DNA of 64,000 nucleotides from positions 186,001 to 250,000 of the forward strand of contig NZ_JAMBPQ010000005.1 of NCBI RefSeq assembly GCF_024206495.1. Direction: 5' to 3'. Below the pieces are notes generated by a model that was not told where the DNA came from, ran no database searches, and saw only the letters and a program-made list of their open reading frames with translations. Source of the DNA: Paraburkholderia sp. CNPSo 3272 (GTDB lineage Bacteria > Pseudomonadota > Gammaproteobacteria > Burkholderiales > Burkholderiaceae). Shown here in pieces: positions 1-8,682 of the stretch; position 1 is the first letter of the stretch, and each line of letters opens with the position of its first letter. Position numbers and translations under genes: made by a program.

Positions 1-1316
1 GCATTGAGCGCGACCACGTGCATCGGAATGCCGAGCGAGGCGAGCGTCTGATATTCGGTGACGTCGAGGTCCGAGATGCGCAGCAGCACCTTGCCGCCGA
101 CGGGGATATTGATCAGCGACGGCAGCGGTTGCGAGAAGCGCGGCACGCCGTCCGACGCGGGCGTCGAAAGCGGATTCGGATTCACGGTGTCCGGATAGCT
201 GCGGCCATTCAGCATGAAGAATTTGTCTTTCATGTCGGTGAAGGGCTCCGGATTGAACGTCATGCCGACGAAGTGGAAGTTCGGATCGAAGCCATGGATC
301 TGCACCGGATACTCGACGTCATAGGCGGTCGAGCCATCGCCGTCGTTGTATGCGTAGAGCGTGGGCGTCCCGCTCAAATTGTTCACGTGCAGCACGCCGT
401 TCTGTGGCGGCAGCGGCGTCGTGCAGAGAATGTCGGTGCCGCACCGCGTGCGCAGATCCTGCTGCTGCAACACCAGCGACTGGTACAGCGACTTGCCCGC
501 GGGCACGCGGTTCTGACGCGGACGCACGAAGATCTGGCCGACCATCCCCATCTGCAGGTGCTCCGGCGGCGTGATGTGGCAGTGCCAGAAGTAGGTCCCC
601 GCATCCGGGGCGAGGTAGTAGTAGGTGAAGCTCGCGCCGATGTTGATCGCGACCGAGGCGTCCGGCACGCCGTCATAGAACGACGAGGCATTCGGATAGC
701 CGTGGAAGTGCACCGTGTGCTTCTCGAACAGGTCGGGGCGCATGATCATGCCGACGTTCGTGAGCGTGAGGAAGAACTCGTCGTCCTCGTCGATCGCCAT
801 CATCGGCGCGGGCTCGTTGCCGTTCATCACGCCGACGTCCATGATCGGCCGCGGATCGACATGGCCCGTGAGCTGGCCAGGCGGCGTGGATTCCGGATCG
901 GGCGTGAGACCGACCGCGCCGTTGTAGGTCGGATCCGTTCTGGGATCGCCGACGGTGTTGAACACCGAGGCGAACTGCGTGCCGGGCAAGCCGGCCTTGA
1001 TGTCGGCGAGACCGGACAGTGGCCCGAACGCGAACAGATAGGTCTGCACGCCATTGGCCATCGTCGCGTAACCGTCGCCACCCGAGATCTGCTGGCACTT
1101 GATGGCGCCGTTGACGACACCGGTCGATGCCGAGGTCTGGCCCGTGAAGGACGGTCCCGTGTACGGCGGTTCGCCGGCGCCCGACGGCAGCGCCGTCGGA
1201 TGCGACGGCGTGGTCGGCGGGCATTGAACCATGAACGACTGGGCAAATGAGGGGATCGCAAACATCATGCACAGCAGGGTTGCCACGCTGTTGCGACACA
1301 TGCGGATGCTGAACAT
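1..1316 (-). CDS. Multicopper oxidase, 3' part cut off by window edge
   Basis: A leftward reading frame of about 438 codons runs without a stop from ATG at 1316 past the left edge. The first 25 or so residues form a signal peptide (hydrophobic stretch LLCMMFAIPSFA before Gln-Ser), so the enzyme is exported. A copper-binding HFHG motif is followed by an HCH...H...M cluster (HCHITPPEHLQMGM, coded near 560-595), the signature of type 1 and type 2/3 copper sites. Both lie in the N-terminal cupredoxin domain, which is unlike classical three-domain laccases, where HCH is C-terminal. A second cupredoxin-like region (IHGFDPNFHFVGM) follows. A GGAGG-like site (complement of cctccgtcc, 1321-1329) precedes the start. 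The role (metal, phenol or manganese oxidation) cannot be told from this part. Membership of the multicopper oxidase family is secure. Confidence 0.85.
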   Translation of the reverse strand, partial: MFSIRMCRNSVATLLCMMFAIPSFAQSFMVQCPPTTPSHPTALPSGAGEPPYTGPSFTGQTSASTGVVNGAIKCQQISGGDGYATMANGVQTYLFAFGPLSGLADIKAGLPGTQFASVFNTVGDPRTDPTYNGAVGLTPDPESTPPGQLTGHVDPRPIMDVGVMNGNEPAPMMAIDEDDEFFLTLTNVGMIMRPDLFEKHTVHFHGYPNASSFYDGVPDASVAINIGASFTYYYLAPDAGTYFWHCHITPPEHLQMGMVGQIFVRPRQNRVPAGKSLYQSLVLQQQDLRTRCGTDILCTTPLPPQNGVLHVNNLSGTPTLYAYNDGDGSTAYDVEYPVQIHGFDPNFHFVGMTFNPEPFTDMKDKFFMLNGRSYPDTVNPNPLSTPASDGVPRFSQPLPSLINIPVGGKVLLRISDLDVTEYQTLASLGIPMHVVALN

Positions 1317-1838
1317 ATGACCTCCGTCCTTGGGGTCAAGCAGCGCGTCAGGCGCTGAACGTCACGCTCAACTGCAGTTGCGGGCTGATGCGATCGTCAC
1401 ACTGACCCGTATGTGGATTCTGGATATGGGCAGCGGGGCCTGCGATGGGTCACCTCCCTACACTTGCAGTAGGGCAAACCCATCGCGTTGCGCGGTCGTC
1501 GTCCTGACGGGCGATGGAGTGTGTCCTGGCCGACACAAACGACGCGTCATGCCGCGATTGCGGCTGTGGAAGCGGAGCGCTCGCGCAACGCCATATCTTT
1601 CGTTTGCATTTCGAATCATCTTCGCTCATCGAATAAATCTGACGATTGAAACGTCGTTCTTATGTGCCCTGTGGCATATAGCGTCGAACTTCCGATGGGT
1701 ACAATCCCGCGTATTCACGTCATGCGCGCAAATGCGAATACCGCGGACGCTTCTCTATCGCGCGGTCAGACGGACGGCACTCACCTCCTGGTCTCATGCC
1801 GGCGAGGGACTTGGCGGACTTGGCGGCGGGGGTGGGAC
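1317..1838. promoter_or_regulatory. Divergent intergenic region between oxidase and hypothetical gene
   Basis: This 522-base stretch has no convincing gene and must hold promoters for the leftward oxidase and the rightward gene at 1839. It contains a nested hairpin at 1442-1486 (listed separately) and a TGTGTC-N6-GACACA inverted repeat at 1520-1537 that could be a regulator site. The part near 1590-1690 is AT-richer than the surroundings and is the likeliest promoter area. No specific promoter is assigned. Confidence 0.5.
1442..1486. repeat. Nested inverted repeat (hairpin) upstream of the oxidase
   Basis: An outer 9-bp stem, GCGATGGGT (1442-1450) with ACCCATCGC (1478-1486), encloses an inner 6-bp stem, CCCTAC (1456-1461) with GTAGGG (1469-1474). 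There is no T-run on either side, so it is not a typical terminator. It lies about 125 bases ahead of the leftward oxidase start, in its possible leader. Confidence 0.6.
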
Positions 1839-2690
1839 ATGGATTTTCTGGAAAACAGAGCGGTGGCGAATCTCGTCGAACGGAAAGATCACGCCCTTGA
1901 ACTGGTCGAACCGGAAAGCGCGAAGCGAACGTACTACCCCACCATGTCGATGTGGTTGAAGCTGGAACAGCTTCAGGTGGCGCAGCAACTCGTCGAGCCG
2001 CTGGACCAGGACCGGCAGCCTGTTCTGTCCACGTCGCTCCACGGCGTGGCGCATCTCGACGGCCAGGAGCTTTCGATCATCGGCGTTCCCCAGCAGGCGA
2101 CGCGCATGCTTCAGGTGAGCTTCGAAGCCCGCGACGTCAGCACGGCCGACCGGCTTGGCCTGCGCGCGCTGGAAGACGAACTCGGCAACTCGATGTCCGA
2201 TGTGGCGCTCGGCACGGCCCGGCTGGGCTTCAATCCCGCCGATGAGGATTCCGGCGAACCCGATCAGTGGTGGCTCGCGTGCCACATTCCCCCCGCCTGC
2301 CTGCAGGTGCTGGCGAAGGCAATCTCGGACGGCCAGCTTGGCGCGGTAGAGCTGGGTCTGGCGATGCGGCGCCTCTATACGTTGGAAGATCCGGCGGCCG
2401 AGCCCGCACGCCGGCCCCGGCTCTTTCTGCGTCCCAATGAAAGCGACGACACGATCGAATGGCCGAATATAGCGACTGGCTATGTCACCCATCTCCGGAT
2501 CGATTTTGCGACGGCTTCATTGCGCGGCTCGGCGGCGAGCGGCGACCCGGAGGGAGCGGCGAAGGTCGTCGCGCAAGCCGTCAGCTCGCTGGGACCGACG
2601 CTCCTCAACCTCAGACTGACGGTAAGGTGGATCGGCATCCTGATTGCCGTGCTGCTCTTCCTTGAAGTTCTCGAGCGGCTGCAGATCTGA
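1839..2690 (+). CDS. Hypothetical protein with C-terminal membrane anchor
   Basis: This 283-residue protein is not recognised. The start is set at ATG 1839 because it follows a purine-rich GGGGGTGGGA stretch; the frame stays open upstream to 1662, but that part is a poor match to protein. The body is mostly soluble and acidic to neutral. The last 25 or so residues form one hydrophobic segment (WIGILIAVLLFLEVL), which suggests a tail-anchored inner-membrane protein with the bulk in the cytoplasm. It stands alone between the oxidase (divergent) and an MFS transporter 240 bases downstream. No function is proposed. Confidence 0.7.
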   Translation: MDFLENRAVANLVERKDHALELVEPESAKRTYYPTMSMWLKLEQLQVAQQLVEPLDQDRQPVLSTSLHGVAHLDGQELSIIGVPQQATRMLQVSFEARDVSTADRLGLRALEDELGNSMSDVALGTARLGFNPADEDSGEPDQWWLACHIPPACLQVLAKAISDGQLGAVELGLAMRRLYTLEDPAAEPARRPRLFLRPNESDDTIEWPNIATGYVTHLRIDFATASLRGSAASGDPEGAAKVVAQAVSSLGPTLLNLRLTVRWIGILIAVLLFLEVLERLQI

Positions 2691-2929
2691 GCCGGCGCCC
2701 GCCTGGGGCTAGCAGGAGCAAAGCTACATGTAGTTCGGGCGCAAAGACGCGGCTCGAACGCGCCGCCACGCCCCAGCCTTTCCCCGCGGGAAAGCACGCT
2801 TCACCCTTCCTCAATTTTCGCGCTCGCGAAAATCTCCCACACTTGCCATCACGCCTGGTCCGTACCGTTCGTACGGAGTTGCGCCCCGACCGCGGCTCGC
2901 GACGCGGCATCCAAAATACTGGAGACAGC

Positions 2930-4375
2930 ATGAACAGCCATCCCCTCGACCTGGGCGGCAGCGCGCCGGGCGAAGCGCCACGCCGCCCGCTCACCGCGGA
3001 AGCCCCGTTGCCAGCCCCCCAGCGGGTCACGCTCAGCAGCTTCATGGACGACATGCCCGTGGGCGCGCTGCACCGCTTCGTGGTATGGGTGATCGGCATC
3101 GGCCTATTCTTCGACATGTACGAGATCTTCCTCGTCAGTTCGATCGGCTCCGCGCTGCAGAACGAGTATGGACTCGATGCGCACAGCCTCGCGTTCAAGC
3201 TCCTGCTGGCCTCGGCCTTTGTCGGCATGTTTTTCGGCTCGCTCTTCCTCGGCAGTCTCGCCGACCGCATCGGGCGGCGGCGCGCCTTCCTGCTCACGCT
3301 CCTGTGGTACAGCGCGTTCTCGCTGCTCGCCGCGTTCTCCGTGAACGCCACCATGCTCGTGGCGTGCCGCTTTCTGACCGGCGTGGGCGTCGGTGCGATC
3401 TATCCGGTGGCCGACAGCTTCCTTTCGGAAATCCTGCCGAAGGAGAAACGCGGCCGGATGGCCGCGTGGGCCTATACAACTTCGTACGTCGCGGTGCCGC
3501 TGGTCGGCTTCCTCGCGGTTTGGCTCAACCCGATCCATCTCGCCGGCATTGCGGGATGGCGCATCATCCTCGCCATCGGCAGCCTTGGCGCCCTGTTCGT
3601 GCTGGCCGTGCAGCATCGCCTGCCGGAAAGCCCGCGCTGGCTGCTGGCGCAAGGCCGCGCCGACGAGGCCTATGCGATGCTGGGCCGCTTCGCGCAAAGC
3701 GCCGCCGCGCCGATGCCGAAGCGCTTTGCCGAGCCGCAAACGCGCCAGCACCCGCTGAGCCTCCCGGAGCGCATCGCCGTACTGCGGCGCGCACCCTATG
3801 ACAAGCGCTATGTCATGCTCGTCGTGTTTCACCTGTTCCAGGCCTTCGGCTACTACGGCTTCGGCACGCTTGCCGGGGTCGTCGTGAAGAGCCGCGGCAT
3901 CGACGTGACGGGCAGCACGCTGTTCGTCGCCCTCTCGTTCCTCGGCTACCCGATCGGCTCGCTGCTCTCAGTGCCCCTGCTCAACTGGATCGAGCGCCGC
4001 ACGCTCGTGATCGCCTCGCTGATCTCCATCGGCATTTTTGGCCTTGGCTTCGCGTACTCGGCTCAGGCCGCGCTGATCGTTTGCTTCGGCGTGCTGACGA
4101 ACTGCGCATCGAATGTGTTCAGCAACGCTTACCACGTGTACCAGGCCGAGATTTTCCCCGCCAGCGTGCGCTCGACAGCGATCGGCAGCACCTATTCGCT
4201 CTCGCGCATCATGAGCAGCGCCCTGCCCTTCATCTTGCTGCCGGTACTCACGCAGCACGGCCCGATCGCGATGTTCGGCGTGATCTCCGCCGCGCTGACC
4301 ATCGTCGCGGTGACCCTGCGTGCGCTCGGTCCCCTCACCACGCGGCGCAGCCAGGACGAGATCAATCCGGTCTGA
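2930..4375 (+). CDS. MFS transporter, sugar/metabolite porter type
   Basis: This is a 481-residue major facilitator with about 12 membrane segments after a hydrophilic N-terminal tail of about 50 residues. The loop 2-3 MFS motif is present (GSLADRIGRRRAF), as is the sugar-porter-like GVGVGAIYPVADSFLSEI and the following KEKRGRM. The ATG at 2930 has GGAGAC at 2921-2926 as ribosome site. It converges on the LysR gene at 4444-5349, beyond which lie the CoA-transferase and lyase genes, so a carboxylic acid substrate used by that pathway is possible. The substrate is not readable from sequence. It could equally be a niacin, aromatic-acid or sugar carrier. Confidence 0.85.
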   Translation: MNSHPLDLGGSAPGEAPRRPLTAEAPLPAPQRVTLSSFMDDMPVGALHRFVVWVIGIGLFFDMYEIFLVSSIGSALQNEYGLDAHSLAFKLLLASAFVGMFFGSLFLGSLADRIGRRRAFLLTLLWYSAFSLLAAFSVNATMLVACRFLTGVGVGAIYPVADSFLSEILPKEKRGRMAAWAYTTSYVAVPLVGFLAVWLNPIHLAGIAGWRIILAIGSLGALFVLAVQHRLPESPRWLLAQGRADEAYAMLGRFAQSAAAPMPKRFAEPQTRQHPLSLPERIAVLRRAPYDKRYVMLVVFHLFQAFGYYGFGTLAGVVVKSRGIDVTGSTLFVALSFLGYPIGSLLSVPLLNWIERRTLVIASLISIGIFGLGFAYSAQAALIVCFGVLTNCASNVFSNAYHVYQAEIFPASVRSTAIGSTYSLSRIMSSALPFILLPVLTQHGPIAMFGVISAALTIVAVTLRALGPLTTRRSQDEINPV

Positions 4376-4443
4376 CCCGCCGATGCCTCGAGCGTCCCTC
4401 GATCATGGGGGCGGCTGCCGCGTCGTGCGGGGCGCCCCGATTT

Positions 4444-5349
4444 TCATTGCGCCGCGCGCGCCGACATGTAGTCGAACAGACTCACGATGTCCGAGCTTGG
4501 CGCGCTATCCGCCTTCATGCCGATCCAGAGCGTGCGCCACGCCCACGCGTCCGCCAGCTTCACCTTGACGACCCCGGCTTTGCCGCGCTCGTCGCTCACC
4601 GCGTCGCGCGGCAGCACGCCGATACCCAGCCCCGCTTCGATCATGCGAAACACGCCGTCGAAGTTCGAGGCCTGGATGCGCAGCTTAAGCGATCGCTCGA
4701 TGGCGAATGCCGCGTCCGTCATGCGCGCGAGCAGCGAGCTGCCATCGCTCAGGCCCACGTAGTCTTCGTCGAGCGTATCGGCGAAGCGGATCACGTCGAG
4801 TTGCGCAAAGCGATGATTGCGCGGCACGAGCAGGACGAGTTCGTCGCGCCGATAGAGGCGCCGCTCGATGCCGGGCGCGGGCACGTTGTCGGCGAACACG
4901 CCGAGGTCGGCCTTGCCTGCGCCGAGCGCCTCGACGATCTCGTGGCTCAGCCGCTCTTCGAGACTGACTTTGATGCCCGGATGCTCATTCAGGAAGCACG
5001 CGAGATCGACGGGCAGAAACTGCACGATCGCCGACGTATTCGCCCACATGCGCACGTGCCCGCGCACGCCGGCGGCGTAGTCGCTCATTTCGGTGGCCAT
5101 GCGATTCACCTGATCGACCACGCGCGTTGCGTGCTCCAGCAGCGCACGCCCCGCCGGTGTGAGATCCACGCCACGCGCGCGACGGATGAACAAGGCGCAG
5201 TCGGTCACGCTTTCGAGTTCGGCAATGCGCTTGCTGACGGCCGAAAGCGTGAGCTGCCCGTGCTCGGCGGCCTTGGTGAGGCTGCCATGTTCCGCGACGA
5301 GCAGAAAGACCCGCAGCGACTGCAGATCGAAGTGAAGTGGATTGACCAT
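4444..5349 (-). CDS. LysR-family transcriptional regulator
   Basis: This 301-residue protein has an N-terminal winged helix-turn-helix (LQSLRVFLLVAEHGSLTKAA, about residues 9-28, then SAVSKRIAELE) and a periplasmic-binding-like effector domain from about residue 90. The start is ATG 5349 (MVNPLHF), the usual distance ahead of the HTH. The frame is open further upstream but without LysR-like sequence. It is downstream of, and in the same direction as, the VOC protein, HMG-CoA lyase and CoA-transferase genes, so it probably regulates that set and may be its last gene. The 183 bases before it (5350-5532) may carry its own promoter. The effector molecule is unknown. Confidence 0.88.
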   Translation of the reverse strand: MVNPLHFDLQSLRVFLLVAEHGSLTKAAEHGQLTLSAVSKRIAELESVTDCALFIRRARGVDLTPAGRALLEHATRVVDQVNRMATEMSDYAAGVRGHVRMWANTSAIVQFLPVDLACFLNEHPGIKVSLEERLSHEIVEALGAGKADLGVFADNVPAPGIERRLYRRDELVLLVPRNHRFAQLDVIRFADTLDEDYVGLSDGSSLLARMTDAAFAIERSLKLRIQASNFDGVFRMIEAGLGIGVLPRDAVSDERGKAGVVKVKLADAWAWRTLWIGMKADSAPSSDIVSLFDYMSARAAQ

Positions 5350-5532
5350 GATGAAGGCGACAGAGCCGGCGCGAAAAACGATTGTCCTGCATCGCGGGCC
5401 TGGGAGGAAGTGCGGATGTGGAAATGCAGAGGCGGACCTGTAGCGATGCACGTCCGCCGCCGGCCATGCGGGCCGGCGTGCTCACCGCCGCACACTCCCC
5501 CCCGGCTCAACGGCGAAAACCGGCGAGAAGGA

Positions 5533-5925
5533 TCAACCGGCCTGGATCGGTTCAGAAATTTCGATGAGGTTCAGATCCGGGTCGCGCACATAGACGGAGC
5601 GAATCTTCTGCGTCGCGCCCGTGCGCTCGACCGGACCTTCGACGATCGGCCAGTTCTTCTCTGCGAGATGCGCGATCACCGCATCGAGCGGTACCGCGGC
5701 GATGAAGCACAGGTCGAGCGCGCCCGGCACCGGCACATGCGCCTTGGGCTCGAACTCCGCGCCACGCACATGCAGATTGATCTTCTGGTTGCCGAAGCGA
5801 AACGCGAGCCGCCCCGCGCCGAAGGTCTCCAGTTGCATCTGCAACACTTCCGTATAGAAGTGCTTCGTGGCCTCGGGGTCCACGCAGGTCAGCACCAGAT
5901 GGTCGAGGTGGTCGATCAACGCCAT
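5533..5925 (-). CDS. VOC-superfamily (glyoxalase/dioxygenase-like) protein
   Basis: This 130-residue single-domain vicinal-oxygen-chelate protein has a typical N-terminus (IDHLDHLVLTCVD) and a C-terminal metal-ligand region (VYVRDPDLNLIEISEP, about residues 110-125), which carries the conserved DPDGNxxE-like pattern with Asn in place of Gly. His9 and Glu122 are candidate metal ligands. It starts 12 bases after the HMG-CoA lyase stop, so it is very likely in the same operon. Small VOC proteins include lyoxalases, epimerases and ring-cleaving enzymes; the sequence alone does not choose among them. A role in isomerising or detoxifying a pathway intermediate is inference. Confidence 0.82.
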   Translation of the reverse strand: MALIDHLDHLVLTCVDPEATKHFYTEVLQMQLETFGAGRLAFRFGNQKINLHVRGAEFEPKAHVPVPGALDLCFIAAVPLDAVIAHLAEKNWPIVEGPVERTGATQKIRSVYVRDPDLNLIEISEPIQAG

Positions 5926-5937
5926 GCTTCGCTCCTG

Positions 5938-6915
5938 TCATGAGTACGCGCGTTGTGGGGGCATGCCTTGCGCCTGCTCAGGCACCGGATGCAGGTCGAG
6001 GCGGCGGCCGGCCTTAAGAATCTGGCTGGGCACATCATGACCGATCAGTCCGGGCAGCAGCGCGGCGGCGTCGAGCACGGCGGCGAGATCGACGCCGGTG
6101 TCGTAGCCGTCGAGTTCGAGCATGTGCACGAGCTCTTCCGTGCACACGTTACCGCTCGCGCCCGGCGCGTATGGACAGCCGCCGAGGCCGCCTAGCGAGG
6201 CGTCGAAGCGCACGATGCCCGCATCGAGCGCAGCAAGCGTGTTGGCCAGCGCCATGCCGCGTGTGTTGTGGAAGTGCAGCGTCAGTTCGAGCGCGCCGAA
6301 CGCCTGCGCAGCGCTTTCGCACAACCTACGCACCTGCGCCGGATGCGCCATGCCGGTCGTATCGCAAAGCGTTACGCCCTGCACGCCCAGTTCTGCGAAT
6401 CGCCGCATCCAGCCGAGCACGTCCTGCACGGGCACGTCGCCTTCCATCGGGCAGCCCATTGCTGTGGAGAGCGAAACATTGATCGCCACGCCCGTGCCGC
6501 GCAGCGCATCGATCACGTCGCGCAACTGCGCGAACGACTGCTCGCGCGTCATGCGCAGGTTGCTGCGATTATGGGTCTCGCTCACCGACATCACGAGATT
6601 CACTTCATTGACGTTGCACGACAGCGCGCGCTCGGCGCCGCGCACGTTCGGCACGAGCACCGTATAGACGACGCCCGGCACGCGCTCGATGCCGTGCATC
6701 ACCGCCTCGGCGTCGCGCAGCGCGGGAATCGCCTTGGGCGACGTGAACGAGGTGACTTCGATCTTCGCGTAGCCGCAGGCGCTCAGGCGGTTGATCAGCG
6801 CGATCTTGTCGTCCGTGTCGATGAAGGCGGCTTCGTTCTGGAAGCCGTCGCGCGTCGCGACTTCGTTCAGATACAGCACCTTGCCCTTGAAGTTGTCCTT
6901 ATTTCCGGTCGTCAT
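5938..6915 (-). CDS. Hydroxymethylglutaryl-CoA lyase family protein
   Basis: This 325-residue TIM-barrel enzyme is expected to cleave 3-hydroxy-3-methylglutaryl-CoA (or a close relative such as citramalyl-CoA) into acetyl-CoA and a keto acid. It has the catalytic EVATRDGFQNE motif near residue 18, the metal-binding HFHNTRG near 215 and the active-site cysteine loop GLGGCPYAPGASGN near 240, the hallmark of true HMG-CoA lyases. ATG 6915 follows GGGGAGCAGCGAG. It sits 15 bases after the CoA-transferase stop and 12 bases before the VOC gene, which fits an acid-activation then C-C cleavage pathway. In bacteria this enzyme usually serves leucine breakdown, but no leucine genes are nearby. Confidence 0.9.
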   Translation of the reverse strand: MTTGNKDNFKGKVLYLNEVATRDGFQNEAAFIDTDDKIALINRLSACGYAKIEVTSFTSPKAIPALRDAEAVMHGIERVPGVVYTVLVPNVRGAERALSCNVNEVNLVMSVSETHNRSNLRMTREQSFAQLRDVIDALRGTGVAINVSLSTAMGCPMEGDVPVQDVLGWMRRFAELGVQGVTLCDTTGMAHPAQVRRLCESAAQAFGALELTLHFHNTRGMALANTLAALDAGIVRFDASLGGLGGCPYAPGASGNVCTEELVHMLELDGYDTGVDLAAVLDAAALLPGLIGHDVPSQILKAGRRLDLHPVPEQAQGMPPQRAYS

Positions 6916-6930
6916 CTCGCTGCTCCCCGT

Positions 6931-8121
6931 TCAGATCACGCCGCGAGCGCGCCATGCTTCACGCGTTGGAGCGTCCACGCCTATCGATTCCAGCACCGTG
7001 TCGGTATGCTCGCCGAGCTTCGGCGCGCTGCGCTCGATCGTGCCCGGTGTGCCGCACAGTTTGGGCACCACGCCCGGCACCTGCACCGCCGTGCCGTCGG
7101 CCAAGGTGTCGCCCACGATCATCCCGCGGGCGTGGTAATGCGGATCGGCCGCGATGTCCGCGACGTCGTAGATACGGCCCGCCGGAATGCGCGCTTCGTT
7201 GAGCGCCGCGAGCACCTCGTCGAGCGTATGCCGCGCGGTCCATTCGCCGATCGCGGCATCGATGCGCTCGACCTGCGCGACGCGCCCGTCGTTCTGCGCG
7301 AGCGCGGGATCGTTGCCGAGGTCCGGGCGGCCAATCAGTTCCATCAGGCGGCGATAGATGCTGTCGCCGTTGCCTGCGATCAGCGCGTACTTGCCGTCGC
7401 TGCAGCGGTAGGCGTTGCTCGGCGCGATGCCGGGCAGGCTGCTGCCCGCTGGCTGGCGCACGGCGCCGAACACCGAATACTCGGGCAGCAGGCTTTCCAT
7501 CATGTTGAAGACCGACTCGTAGAGCGCGACGTCCACGACCTGGCCCTTGCCACCCTGCTGCTCGCGGTGCCGCAGCGCCAGCAGGATGCCGATCACGCCA
7601 TGCAGCGCGGAGAGCGAATCGCCGATCGAGATGCCCACGCGCACCGGCGTGCGCCCGGGCTCCCCGCTCAGGTGACGCAGACCGCCCATCGCTTCTGCGA
7701 CCACGCCAAAACCGGGCCGGTCGCGATAGGGGCCGGTCTGCCCGTAGCCCGAAACGCGCAGCATGACGAGGCTGGAATTGATCGCGCTGAGTTCGTCCCA
7801 GCCAAGGCCCCAGCCTTCGAGCGTGCCGGGACGGAAATTTTCGATCAGCACGTCGGTTTCCCGGACGAGACGGCGAATCACGTCCTGCCCTTCGGGCGTG
7901 CGCAGATCGAGCGTGATGGATTCCTTGTTGCGCGACTGGGCGGCCCACCAGACCGACGTGCCGTCGTGCAGCAGACGCCACTTGCGCAACGGATCGCCCA
8001 CGCCGGGCGGCTCGACCTTGATGACGCTCGCGCCGAATTCGGCGAGCATGCGTCCAGCAAACGGACCCGCGATGAGCTGTCCGAGCTCCAGAACGCGGAT
8101 TCCTTCGAGTGGTCGTGGCAT
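6931..8121 (-). CDS. CaiB/BaiF (family III) CoA-transferase
   Basis: This 396-residue family III CoA-transferase moves CoA between carboxylic acids. It starts with the family's LEGIRVLELGQLIAGP, carries the ENFRPG motif (about 94-99) and the GYGQTGPYRDRPGF loop (125-138), and has a conserved Asp168 (ISIGDSLSALHG), the usual covalent-intermediate residue. ATG 8121 is preceded by an AGGAGAC ribosome site. It is the first gene of the set CoA-transferase, HMG-CoA lyase, VOC protein. The pairing suggests activation of a dicarboxylic acid, such as 3-hydroxy-3-methylglutarate or a citramalate relative, for cleavage by the lyase. The substrate is inference. A tandem-repeat patch begins 32 bases upstream of its start. 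Confidence 0.9.
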   Translation of the reverse strand: MPRPLEGIRVLELGQLIAGPFAGRMLAEFGASVIKVEPPGVGDPLRKWRLLHDGTSVWWAAQSRNKESITLDLRTPEGQDVIRRLVRETDVLIENFRPGTLEGWGLGWDELSAINSSLVMLRVSGYGQTGPYRDRPGFGVVAEAMGGLRHLSGEPGRTPVRVGISIGDSLSALHGVIGILLALRHREQQGGKGQVVDVALYESVFNMMESLLPEYSVFGAVRQPAGSSLPGIAPSNAYRCSDGKYALIAGNGDSIYRRLMELIGRPDLGNDPALAQNDGRVAQVERIDAAIGEWTARHTLDEVLAALNEARIPAGRIYDVADIAADPHYHARGMIVGDTLADGTAVQVPGVVPKLCGTPGTIERSAPKLGEHTDTVLESIGVDAPTREAWRARGVI

Positions 8122-8153
8122 GGCTTGTCTCCTGTCGACCAGAGCTGGGGCAA

Positions 8154-8277
8154 AGCTGTCGATCAGAGTTAGCGCTTTAGCTGTCGATCAGAGTTAGCGC
8201 TTTAGCGCTTACTCTGATCCCATGCAAAGCTCCTTACTCTGATCCCATGCAAAGCGCCTTACTCTGGGCCCATGAAA
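8154..8277. repeat. Tandem 24-25 bp repeats in two opposed arrays
   Basis: Two exact 25-bp copies (8154-8178 and 8179-8203; unit begins AGCTGTCGATCAGAG) are followed by three 24-25-bp copies (8205-8228, 8229-8253, 8254-8277; core CTTACTCTGATCCCATG, the last with GGG for GAT). The core CTTACTCTGATC is, with one mismatch, the reverse complement of GATCAGAGTTAG in the first array. The block is therefore two direct-repeat arrays arranged head to head and can fold into hairpins. It lies just upstream of the CoA-transferase gene. Confidence 0.85.
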
Positions 8278-8682
8278 GGGGTTATTTCGGACCGTCAGCG
8301 ACTGACTATGGGAGACATGATGAACCGGAGCGCACCCTTTGATAATCGATGCTTGCTCAATCTGGCTTGAGCAAATGGAAAGGCTGCGCGAATGTCTCGC
8401 GCGCTCGAGCGTTCGCGTCGCTTCGCGTGGTGCGCGGCGCTGCTGCGAACTTCCTCACCGGAAACCCCTAGGTGCCGCTCGAAACGCTGCTAGAAGAAAG
8501 TGACATCCGGCGTTCATCCTCACACCCCACGTAGCGTGGGCGAGCGATGAAGCCATGCAGGCGCTTGCGGATCAACTCGTGGAAACGTTGCGGCGTTTTG
8601 CGAACGCAAGCCGCGCAATCGGGTCAGTGCGCGTTGAGCGCGAGGCGCGGCAACCGCAGCGGGGTTGCCCGCGCCTGAATCA
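8278..8682. other. Intergenic stretch with no gene recognised
   Basis: About 400 bases between the repeat patch and the stop of the small gene at 8683. Short frames here look like non-coding GC-rich sequence. The leftward CoA-transferase promoter is probably here or within the repeats. Nothing specific is assigned. Confidence 0.4.

Noticed and set aside
4081..5943. Rightward 620-codon open frame
   Set aside because: Overlaps the MFS end, LysR and VOC genes; no domain, Arg/His-rich composition.
6268..8172. Rightward 634-codon open frame
   Set aside because: Antisense to HMG-CoA lyase and CoA-transferase, both with full catalytic motifs; the frame has shadow composition.
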